64,000 nucleotides of DNA. Origin: Rhodeus uyekii (lineage: Eukaryota; Chordata; Actinopteri; Cypriniformes; Acheilognathidae). Shown here piece after piece: positions 10,572 to 20,714 of this stretch. The translations under genes and the position numbers were made by a program. The stretch lies in NCBI GenBank assembly GCA_037043235.1, contig JAWRVZ010000158.1:1240001-1304000 (forward strand), in the 5' to 3' direction. How positions within the stretch are numbered: position 1 is the stretch's first letter; every line of letters starts with the position of its first letter. Under the pieces are notes generated by a model that was given only the letters and a program-made list of their open reading frames with translations, was not told the DNA's origin and ran no database searches.

Positions 10572-12748
10572 ATGAAAAGCTGCGTTTCCGTGTTTGCTGC
10601 TCTTTTCGTTGCAAACTGTTTTTTGCTGCAGGGCTCGAGCCACTTGCTCAACAGGAAAATCTCTAAATTAACCACGGTAAGAGTGAAATCTTCTAATCAG
10701 ACTCCTGGATGTGTATTCGTGTCATTTCTGCTTTCTTCAATTTGTTATTTGTTCGTTTTTGTCATTGAACAGGTTTGGGGGTTTTCATGGCAAAACTGCG
10801 GGAACCCACATGATCCTGCACAAATGAAGACTCTTAATGTGTCTCCAGATCCCATTCCCATTCCAGGACAGTTGACAGCAAATGCAGCAGGAACAACATC
10901 GGTGGAGCTGGCATCTCCTCTCTCTGTATGCTAAGGAAATATATCATAATCATAGACTAAATTATAGATTCATTTAGTTTTATCTTGAGATCTAGAATTG
11001 CATTTTTTTTTTTTGTAGCGGACTTCATTTTCTGGTGAGATATATCTGAGAGGCATAGGATTTTCTGAAAATCAACCACTTCCTCTTCTTGGTTAAAAAT
11101 GTAAAATCATGGTTCTGTATTTTGAAGTGGAAAGAGGAACTATAGTATACAATTGAGCTGTTGTTGTTGTCTTTTAATGGACAATTATATTAGATTAGTA
11201 TTTTTTTAAAACGTCACCTGAATTTCGAACTTCAATTATTATTATTTTTACACAAATAGTGCAACAAAGCAGGAATAAATGCATCTTTTTAATATTAATA
11301 ACGTATTTAAGAAAATATCAATCACCTAAATTGATTTAAAGGGTTTAAATAAACATTTATAATACATTTTGTGAGCTAAACGAAGATTGCAAATGTCAAT
11401 GCAAACCGCAAGTGTCTCTTTCCTGTTAACTGTTTTTTTTTTTGTGAACACGAGTGTTACAAATATCATTCTGAATAAAAATAGATAGTAAGTAGGCTAA
11501 AAATAGATAGTAAGTGTAATATAATTTTTTTTTTTTTTAGCCTATCTTCATGTAACTTCTTCAGCGTTCATTTTCATAATTCATTATTTCATAAAAGTTG
11601 CTGGTTGGATTTGGAGCATAATAAACGGCGTTTAAAAATAATAATATACATGTATAGGAAGCTATATCTTTGCCTTGCACCATGAACCTCTGTTTTCAGA
11701 TCCATTCTTTTGACCCAGTTTATGCTTTACTGGACTGCTAGTGCAATATATTTTTATGCCTGAAACCATTGTCTTGTGACCATCACAAGATGCTGTAAAC
11801 CTCCATGATAGTCTTTATAAGGCATTGTTTTAAAGAGTTTGTTTGCCCAGAAAGAATTAATTACTTTTTTTTTTTATGAAATCTGAAATCTTTCTGTCCC
11901 TCCATTGGTCGCTTACACAATTACCACTTTCAGGTAGGTAGCATGCTTTATCCTCTGTTTCATGAAGAGATGTGGGAACTTTGTTTGCACAATAAAAGCA
12001 TAATTTGCTACTTATTTACAAAATGAAAAACACGAGAGAGCTGAGGTGATTGTTGTAAATAAAATAGTAAATTCTTTCTTTGTGCATCTCTTCACAAATG
12101 TGAGGTTGAACCACTGGAGTCACATGGATTACTTTAACAATGTCTTTACTACCTTTCTGTAGATTGTCAATGGAGGGAGTGAAAGCTCTCAGATTTCATT
12201 CGAAATATATTTGTTCTGAAAATGCATTATGATATCTTACAGGTTTGGAACGACATGAGGAAGTAAATAACATGATTTTGAGTGACTAACAATAACTTCA
12301 TTCCATTATCCATTTCAGGTGAACGTGACGTTCGAAAAGGAAGTAGCTGGTTTTTGGGTGAAAATACCATGTCTGGATGAAATAGGAAGTTGTCATTATC
12401 CTAATGTCTGTGACCTGCTCTATCAGCTCATCCCCCCGGGACAGGACTGTCCTGAGCCTCTGCATACATACGGCCTGCCCTGCCACTGCCCGTTCAAAGC
12501 TGTGAGTGTCTCCACATTCATAGAATTTTACTGAACATGCAAGTACTCAATAACTTTTTAGAGGCATAGTATTGATCTTTTTTTCTTTTCAGGGTGATTA
12601 TTCTTTGCCAGCATCAGGTATCTACATACCAGATGTTGAGCTGCCTGGCTGGCTGACCAACGGCAATTACAAAGTACAGGGTGTTTTAGGAAGCTCTGAC
12701 AAAGAACTGGGATGCCTCAAAATCAGCTTTTCATTGCATTCGAATTAA
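10572..12748 (+). CDS. gm2a: GM2 ganglioside activator protein, four coding exons
   Basis: Exons are 10572-10676, 10773-10925, 12319-12501 and 12593-12748, all in phase 0 with GT-AG borders, giving 198 aa (human protein 193). GM2A is a lysosomal lipid-transfer cofactor: it lifts GM2 ganglioside from membranes and presents it to beta-hexosaminidase A. Residues 1-23 form a hydrophobic signal peptide. The mature part has eight cysteines (44, 104, 111, 117, 130, 141, 143, 188), the family's four-disulfide count. Diagnostic segments are SPDPIPIPG, EKEVAGFWVKIPC, CPEPLHTYGLPCHCPFKAG and LPGWLTNGNYKVQG. There is an NVT glycosylation sequon at residue 88. The start at 10572 was chosen because it begins the signal peptide and has A at -3; an in-frame ATG 43 codons upstream would bury it. 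The family assignment is confident. Confidence 0.95.
11831..12290 (-). mobile_element. MITE copy inside gm2a intron 2
   Basis: Contains the CTTTCTGTCCCTCCATTGG block and its inverted partner AATGGAGGGAGTGAAAGCTC. It also has GGTTTGGAACGACATGAGG, shared with the element at 7,932-9,501. Both ends are eroded. It occupies about a third of intron 2. Confidence 0.65.
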
Positions 12749-13044
12749 CACTATCGAGCAGAGATAAATTACTCTCCTATGACACTGGATTTGGGTTAGA
12801 AGAGACTAAACATCTTGGGTCAGATAATTTTACAAACTCCTGGGAAAAGTTCAGAATACTGAAATGCTTTAGATCAACTGCACAGTTTTTACTTTATTAT
12901 TTTAATTTACATGACTTTTTTAACTACTGATTTTTTTTTCTTCGTGATTTATGCTGTTCTTTTGGCATTATCATGTATATTAAAGTTCAGTGTCAAAGCA
13001 GAATCAGTTTTGTTTAAAAGGGAAAATTTCTTGTTTTAGTTCTT

Positions 13045-13050
13045 AATAAA
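13045..13050 (+). promoter_or_regulatory. Likely poly(A) signal of gm2a
   Basis: AATAAA about 300 bases after the gm2a stop codon, with no earlier consensus hexamer in the 3' flank; a short 3' UTR is plausible. Confidence 0.6.
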
Positions 13051-13479
13051 CATTCAAACACAAGTTTTTAGTAGTTGTTTTACATTCTCATTGAGTCTGC
13101 AATACTTTGCATTTTGATTTAAAAAAAAACACTTTAAACTTGGATTTTTATAGTTACTGCACATTATCATAAAGCGCATTATATTTTCAGAAACATTCCA
13201 GCTGCAGCATGTTTCCAGCTGAACGTTTGATAAAGAGTCAGTGTGTTGGAGTGAAAGGTGTATAGAGTTTTTAGTAAAATTGTTTTGTCTTGATGTGAAT
13301 CAGCCTGTAGAGGTCGCAATATAATTGTTTTTGTAAATGAATAATGAAAAACATTTAATTAACCTGTTACCACATGCTTTCTAAACTGTCTGTGATATGG
13401 AATAATCACATTAATGTGCACTGTTTCAGAGTATCATATCTTTAACTTTTAAATTAACCCAAAAATAAAGGCCTTCATC

Positions 13480-13720
13480 AGAGACGTCTAAATGACGTGC
13501 GTGTTTTTTTTTTAGTGTTTGCTTTTTTGCAATACATCAGTAGGAGGTTTCCTGTCAGACACATGTTAAATAGACATTTAATAAATGTCTTCAAGATGTT
13601 TATGACTTCGAATGTATGTAAAACTGACATCTTCTAGACATTTGTCCGATGTTTGTACACAGCAGATGCTTTCCAGATGAAGCGCTCTTTTGCAGACGTT
13701 TGTGTGCTATAAGAGATGTG
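13480..13720 (+). repeat. Interspersed repeat with GACGT/ACATTTAATAAATGTCT words
   Basis: Contains the palindromic AGACATTTAATAAATGTCT and CAGATGCTTTCCAGATGAAGC. A shorter related segment (AAAGACGTTTATTAGATGTACAGCAGA, then GAAGCGCT) occurs at 34,200-34,310. Confidence 0.5.
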
Positions 13721-14141
13721 AAGTCCTTCACCAGCATATTTACACCTGCATCATCAACCACATTAATAGATCCATTCATCTGCTCTCTCTTTTGCCTTGA
13801 AGTTGAAATGTTGTTGACTCATAGTGTAATCTTGTACCATTCAGTATCATTGAGATGATAGTTTTTATATTAGTTCATTTCTGGGAACATTTAAGCTTAG
13901 AATGGTTTGAATGGTTTATTTTTAGTTTGCTAATAACTGTGGAGCAATACACCTCTGAATTGAGTTTTTACTCGATCCATTACCATTCACTACCTTTAAC
14001 AAACTCTTGATGTACCGTAGACTGATGTACCTTATGATTATCATAAGAGACTATACAGGTTTGACCACATTTCAGCAGCTGAACATCATGCCTTGTATCT
14101 TTTATATGATCTTTTGGATGACGTTATTTTATTTGTTTCAG

Positions 14142-14558
14142 GTGAACTTAACACTGGAAAAGAAGTTTCTGATCCGTGGGTAAAAAATAAGTTGTTATTA
14201 CCTTGATGCCTTTGAATAGTTGGTCCAGAGACTCCAGATCATTGTGACATTGACTCTGGATTCTGTTTTGACCCTCTACCTTCAAGTAGTTTCCCCTGCA
14301 GCTTCCTGCTCAAAGCTGTGAGTGTTGAGTGATTCACTGAACATCTAATTTAGGCTCTCAACAGCTTTTATGGGTTTATCTGTGTTTTTAAAATTACTAT
14401 TTATCTCATTATTTTAGGGTAACAGCATTTGGCCATCATCTGTTATCTCCATACCAAATTTTTCATTATCTGACAGACTGAGCCATTTCAGATTACAGAT
14501 CATTTTAAGAAACTGAAAAGAACTGAGATGCCTTAAAGTCAACTTCTCATTGGCCTCA
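14142..14558 (+). pseudogene. Decayed tandem duplicate of gm2a (exon 3 and exon 4 remains)
   Basis: Bases 14,142-14,317 align with gm2a exon 3: they follow a TTTCAG acceptor, begin GTGAACTTAACACTGGAAAA and end AAAGCT before GTGAGT, exactly as in the functional exon. Bases 14,420-14,558 align with exon 4, from the AGGGT acceptor through a GAGATGCC/TTAAAGTCAACTTCTC block that matches the LGCLKISFS codons. The frame of the exon 3 copy hits a stop at 14,181-14,183, and indels break the rest (176 rather than 183 bases). Exons 1 and 2 are not detectable between gm2a and this copy. The spacing of the remains and the retained intron between them indicate DNA-level duplication, not retrotransposition. 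It cannot encode an activator. Confidence 0.88.
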
Positions 14559-14792
14559 GTACTACTCTACCAACACAATGAAATGTAGTGGTTGCTGTCC
14601 TACAGCACTCTGCTCAGTTTCAGGGTTTTGGGAAAGTCACAAAAGTGGAAAATTTTCAAGGTAGTTAGGTTAATCTACAGTTAGTTAAGTTTTAAAATGT
14701 CAGTCTTCAGTCATCATTAACATAGACTGTCTCATGAACTTCTTGTAATTGATAACTGCGGTAAACCTTTTCAGATCAGCTTACTTTAAATA

Positions 14793-15819
14793 CACAATAT
14801 GTAAGATTTTAAAATTAACATATCCAAAAACCACTAGAACAATGTTTCAGTTTTAAATTTGGTTTTATATTTTGTTGACCTGTGTACTTTACCTAATACA
14901 TAACCTTTCCAACAACAATGTTTAAATCCAAAGCAATCACCCATTTTAACCAGAATACGGACCGTCATCCCGTCACCTGTCTATGACATCATATTCATGT
15001 TACCTTCGATTTCTAGTTTTAATTTTTTACAAACCATGGAATCACCTATAAGACACTGTAATGTGTTTAATTCTTCCAACTGTTTGGATACATTTATTAA
15101 CAAAAATTGTTATACAGCTCAATACTATTAGTCTTATTGTTTGAATTGCTTGTTTTCTTGATTTACCACAAGTACTATGTTTTTACCATGCCTCAGAGAC
15201 TATATTATTTTGTCTAGTGGCTAACATAGCCTAATCAGAGAGACCTTTCTCCATCACACAATATATTTAAAAATTAATTGCATGTAATTTAGTACCAAAA
15301 GTCATCCCAATTTTATTAATATGATATTCTGATATTGATAGATTACTGCACAGTGCATCAAGTCTCTCATACCAGCCACAGATTGAACACACAGAGGAAC
15401 ATTATAACATAACTTTGAACACACTCAAATATATTTAGTATGATTGTTTTAATCATGTAAAACCACTGCATTACCCCACTTATGCAATGAAAAGAGCGAA
15501 GTGGCAACAGCAGTATGAGCCTCATAAAAGCTCTGTTGGTCTTGAGGCCGGTGTGTCTCTAGGTGTCTTATTAGCATTCCCTCCAGTGGCCTTGTTCCGT
15601 TCCCACGGCTCTCGGGAACACCATGCTTCATACCACAGTAATGTTAATAAAACTAATACATGATCTCATCCATGAACATGACTTCTGCCTGACTCCCTCG
15701 GATTCCTTTCCGTCGGCTGTGGAGGTGAAGACGACAACTCCCCTGAATCCATGTTTATTCTCAGTATCATCAAGCCCTTGTTTTGAGTAAATATTTTGTA
15801 GCAAAAATTACATATTGTG
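14793..15819. mobile_element. Non-autonomous DNA transposon with CACAATATGTAA ends
   Basis: The left terminus CACAATATGTAA (14,793-14,804) is exactly inverted at 15,808-15,819, and both are flanked outward by TTTAAA-like bases. The interior has no transposase. Right-end sequence AAATTACATATTGTGC with GGTGAAGACGACAACTC nearby matches a repeat type I recall from cyprinids. It sits just downstream of the gm2a relic. Confidence 0.7.
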
Positions 15820-16277
15820 CTTTTAAATGTTTGTAAATGTAAGAATTTATGCCAACTCAGACATCACAAACACGGATCTTACAGCTAATTTTATATTTCA
15901 TGAGTAAGTCTTTACTGTGACAAAAAATGTTTTTTGTTTAATTATAAAAAAAAGCAATTGAGTAGACTGTAAAGCAAACATGAGTGTCTCTCTTTTAATA
16001 AACCCAACTTGCATTAAGGCATTAGTTTTTTTTTCATAGTGTGCCTCACCTTCTTTGGGGCTGTGTAAGTAAACATTATAAACTGGTCCATTTTGTCTTT
16101 CTGAACGGGTGTGTATGGGTGCTGAATGGTATTGATGTGCTCACTGTAGCATGTCAATCTTTGACAATCTAAATGCAGTGAATTTTGGCTGACACTCTTG
16201 TATCCAATGCTAAATGTCTTTTCCCACGTAGTGCTTCTCAGAATACCATACTGGCTGAAAAGAAATCCTGTTCGGTT

Positions 16278-16412
16278 TTCCTGTAGTTCAGTCAGTAGAG
16301 CATTGGTGCTTACAATGCCATGGTCATTGGTTCGATCCCAGGGAATTCCTTGAATGCAATGTAAGTTGCTTTGGATAAAAGTGTCTGCCAAATGCATAAA
16401 TATAAATGTAAT
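16278..16412 (+). mobile_element. tRNA-derived SINE, copy 1
   Basis: A CTGTAGTTCAGTCAGTAGAGC head resembles a tRNA D-arm/A-box region, GGTTCGATCCC (16,329-16,339) is a pol III B box, and the tail GTAAGTTGCTTTGGATAAAAG is shared with the other four copies in this window. It is a SINE and not a tRNA gene. Confidence 0.85.
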
Positions 16413-17067
16413 CAATGCAGAGCCAATGAGAGGAGCTTAACATCCATCTCCCTGATTGGAGCTTGAAGGTCTAAACTCACCCTATCTCTAAACTGGGTTA
16501 AGATAATATATTTTAACATGAAAACCTTAGATAATGCATCTTTTAAAAGGAATTTCTTTATAATTGTTGTTCTTAATAAACATTGAAATCAGTAAACAAT
16601 TCCATTAGTTATGTATTATATTTACCCAGTATATTAGTTTTCTTGTCTGTGATGCAATGCTGGTTTATTTGTACTTTTTTAAAGTCTGAAAATCGTTCCC
16701 CTGTGCCATAGCTCTCAAATCTCATTCGCTCTGTCATTCTCACATTCACATGTGTAACCAAAAGTTTAAATATATGTAAATGAGATTTTAAAACTGCAGT
16801 GGTAGTTATTTTTTAAACTTTTTTTTAGTTTGATAGCCTCTATGATTCTGCTTTATGGACTTTATGCATGAATATGTCATGCATTTTAAGATTGGAATAC
16901 ACTACGTGACTTAATCTGATTTTAAAACACTAATCTGGCAAAGGTGAAGTCTTTTCTGCCTTTTAAGAAATTGGAGAGGGATATTCATGCCCTCATTACA
17001 TCAAGGCTCGACTACTGTAACAGACATGGGGATAAATCAAGTTATTTACAGCTATCAAGTAAATCTA

Positions 17068-17185
17068 TCCTGTGGTGTAGGGCTTGCAATGCCAAGGTCA
17101 TGGGTTCGATAGCAAGGGCTGATTAGAATGTTAATGTGTAGCTTGAGTGCAATGTAAGTCGCTTTGGATTTTTAAATGTAAAATT
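17068..17185 (+). mobile_element. tRNA-derived SINE, copy 2 (degraded)
   Basis: Shares GGCTTGCAATGCCAAGGTCA, GGGTTCGATAGCAAGGGCTG and GCAATGTAAGTCGCTTTGGA with the SINE family; the A-box region is eroded. Confidence 0.75.
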
Positions 17186-17208
17186 TAAATCTACAGACTG
17201 ACTCTGAC

Positions 17209-17516
17209 TTAAAGGGATAGTTCACCCACATATGAGAATATCTTTGATTTTCTCGCTCTCATGTTGTTCCAAATGTCTGTGCATTTCTTTCTTCTGCTGA
17301 ACACAAAAGAAGATATTTTGAAGAATGTCAGTAACCAAACAGTCGCTGGTTCTCATTTACTTTCATAGTATTATTATTATTTTTGGTTACATATATTCTT
17401 CAGAATATCTTATTTTGTGTTCAGTAGAAGAAAGAAACTCATACAGGTTTGAAACATATATTGAGTGTGAGTAAATGTTGACAGAATTTTAATTTTTAGT
17501 GAATTATTCCTTTCAG
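17209..17516 (+). mobile_element. Complete MITE of the GGATAGTTCACCC family
   Basis: Starts TTAAAGGGATAGTTCACCC and ends with the inverted TAGTGAATTATTCCTTTCAG. Symmetric halves contain AAAGAAGATATTTTGAAGAA and its complement near the middle, so nearly the whole element is a long imperfect palindrome of about 308 bp. Confidence 0.8.
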
Positions 17517-20179
17517 GTTTTACTTTTCTTCAGATTTCTACCCAGATTTGCAGTCTAGATTTGTTGATACTAGAAAACAAATGTCAGAGGCAGTTTGCAG
17601 ATTCTAGGCAGTCAGAGTTGACATTTTAAAGACTTTCACATAGTGTATCCTGGGCACAGACTCAGGTGAAATTCATTTATTTAATATTTTTTTAGCTTCA
17701 GACTATGATTCGGTCTAGTCGGAGGACATCAAACATGGCTGACACACTGTGTTGTTAATTTGTCATGAGGCACAGATTTCTGTGTGATTGTGTTGTGTTC
17801 AGACAACTTGAATGTCTGGTAATGTGTGATTCTCAGTCGTTGAGTGTTTGATGACCAGTTTTTCTCTGTAACCATTTACAAAGTCAGGAAGTAAAGGATG
17901 TCCCAATAGGCATGTGGTGTTTTCCAGCTTTTTTTGTGTTTTTTGAAAGCTATCATTTAAAACGGGTCTAAAATTATGTAGTGTATTCTAGCCTTTAGGA
18001 ATGGTAATGAAAGCAAAACACAATTAGACACTTTATTATGCCGATATACAGATTTCTTACCAAGAAATGGTCAAAACATCACCCAAGGTTTGTTCTCCTC
18101 CTGAAACATTATTTGCATTCCTGATTTTTCAAGCTGTCTTTCAAGAGTTGCACAGCCCTCAATCCAGATGTCCAGGTGGAATACCAACCAAAGCAGATTT
18201 CCACCGCGAGCAAGACTAGCCATGTTCTTCATTTTTAATGATCGGTAAACCCAGATGCACAATCACGTGTAAAAATTTCCTGACGTGTAAAATGTGATGA
18301 TGGATTAAAATGTTTTCTATACACAATTATCTAGGAAATGTTGAACTCTCAGCAGTTCATGATCAGCATAGTTTATTGTTTTGCTTATTAAAGTTTTACA
18401 GTTTTAATTAAACTTAACTGATAGTTCCCTCAGATGCTTAATCCTCAGTAGAACTTCTACGTTTTATTTCACCCTCTGGAAAAGGTTTTCCAAGGCCTTG
18501 AGGCTTACACCATGCCTGGGGTCGGAGGGGGAGAGCAGTGGAAAGAATGTTATCTACTGGCTGACTGAGAGGCTGCGTCTGTTTTGTTTTTTATAGCTTT
18601 GTGGCACAAAGCACGTTCATAAAGCTTTGTGACACATACTCCTTCTGGCTGGCACACTACATGCATTTACCATGCAAAAAGACAACATTAGAAACAAAGA
18701 AATAACTGAAATGTGAACTTGAACAATGAACCTAATGTATTGAAATATTTAACATTTTTTAAGGTACTCTGCTTTGTCATAAAATACAGAAAAAAATAAA
18801 TTATATATATGTAAGAGGTGTGTCCCGATGAGTGTTAAGGAAATGGGCTTGCTTTTTTTTGTTCTCCCTTAAAACCCTGACCTCATATGTGTGATAAGCT
18901 TGTTAACTTTGGCCAATCCTATGTTAAATCCAAACATACTGTTTAATGCGATTGCTGTGTTTTTGTTCCTGTTGATAACTGGAGGCCTGACCTACCAGAC
19001 GACTCGTTTTAATATTACCACATGAGACCCTGCAGCTGCCTGTCAATGGAAAGTTTGTCATGACGCACACTTCTCAGCAACAACTGCTCTATCGTTTTTA
19101 TGACAGATTAGAGACCTTACTATAAATAGACAGAGTTTCTACAAAAAGGAAAGTCTCAAATTACCCAGTTGATCCAAAGTTGATGTATCATATTGAGGCT
19201 TAATATATACCAAACAAGAAGCCAAAAATAGATGCACTCTACTGTATACTCCATATATAGTGCAGTGAATGTGATCAACTGGACACTGAACATTTAATAT
19301 TTGATGTTATGATAGGCAGTGACAGATTGGTATAATGGTTTAAATAACCATCCTATTCCCTTTCTAAATGTACACGTAAAGTTGAAGTCATTTATCATTA
19401 AAATGACATTGGTGATGAAATCACATCTGGCAGCCAGCATAAACCTTGTTATGTTTACATTCAGCATGTGCATCCACACACCTCACCGCCGACTATGGAT
19501 CATTGCTGTTTTGACAGTTTCTCTAAACAGAATTCCTCTAAAGCAGCGGGGTGACAATATGGCCTCTCAGAATACAGTGCAACTTATAATTCTCTCTGTT
19601 GACCTACGAACCTCACATTTTTTACCTCTCAGTTAAACCTGCTGAATAATACAGCCATTTTACTGTCAGAAATTATTTTCGTTTGGAAACATTTGTTTAA
19701 TGGGAAAATGAAATGTCCAATAAATTTGCTTATATAAATTTTTTTTAAGCTGCCCAGATAGTAGCTATCTATCTGTTTATCTGTCTGTAAGGCGGTCTTT
19801 AGCCTGCAATTAACCTTTAAACTTCAGTTTTTTACCCTTAACTTTTAGAACAAGACACCAGAACAATACCAGACACTTAGAGTTTCATAAATTGTCATAA
19901 TAACCTTTGGATGCACATGTCTTTCTTTCATTTGTTTTTAATTTATGCATAGGCTATTTTGCATACTTCCCTTTTTAAGTCTGTTTAAAATAAAGTGAAG
20001 TAACACAAGGATAATTTATGTATTTAGTATTCATAACTAATAAAACAGTGTTTAATGTTAAGATTTATTTAAAAAAAAAACATAATTATAAGACTTAATT
20101 AAACTGTATTATTTAGAGAGTTATTGTGTTAAAAGCTTAAAGTCAAATTGAAACTGAACTAGCCTTCCTCTCTTCCCTA
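17517..20179. other. Spacer between the gm2a relic and ccdc69
   Basis: No gene. Segments 18,450-18,640 and 18,880-19,120 are less AT-rich and free of visible repeats; they could hold regulatory sequence but nothing decisive is seen. Open frames at 19,294-19,636 lie on both strands over the same bases and look accidental. Confidence 0.4.
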
Positions 20180-20714
20180 TTCCCTATTGGCCTGTTTCCG
20201 AGTGGGCGTGACTTGATTTTGTCCTTCAGTAATTGATTGGATGGTTGAGGTTTGTTTGTGCTGTGATGTCATGTGAGTGACAGGTTGCCCCGCCCTCGCG
20301 CCTGTAAACACGTCATTAGAGAGCAGTAAGAGGGAGGGGAAGAAGGAAATTATTTGTACTGATAAATCATTTATAATTAATTACTGCCATATTCCATAAA
20401 AACAAGAAAATAAGACGTGTCAGTTTTGATTTTATGGTAACTTTAAGATTCATAAACCAAATCTTTGTTCTCCTTTTTCCCCTAAGCCATTTGCACTTAT
20501 GGTGTGTTAGAGGAAGTCGCAATGCACATCAGTTTACGCAGCTGTGCACGGATTCACTCGTTTCCCGTTTGCGTTTTTGAAACGCATTGTTGATCAGCCC
20601 CTCGGTCCCAGCCTCAGCCTATTCGAGCGGATCAATGAGAGAGCTCACATTTGAACCGCTGCTCACTCACAGCCTAAGAGTTACTGTCGAGCACGGGCTG
20701 GAAAACAGAGGAGC
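20180..20714 (+). promoter_or_regulatory. Probable ccdc69 promoter and 5' UTR
   Basis: This is the most GC-balanced, CpG-containing stretch near the gene. It carries two inverted CCAAT boxes (ATTGG at 20,186 and 20,236), a CRE-like TGATGTCA at 20,264-20,271 and an Sp1-type CCCCGCCC near 20,288. The start codon follows about 420 bases later. The transcription start is not determinable from sequence. Confidence 0.55.

Noticed and set aside
10443..10934. 163-codon frame starting 43 codons upstream of the chosen gm2a start and reading through intron 1
   Set aside because: The upstream extension would bury the signal peptide, and the frame persists only because intron 1 lacks stops; the spliced model restores the family alignment.
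16014..16415. 133-codon minus-strand frame
   Set aside because: Largely made of a tRNA-derived SINE read backwards.
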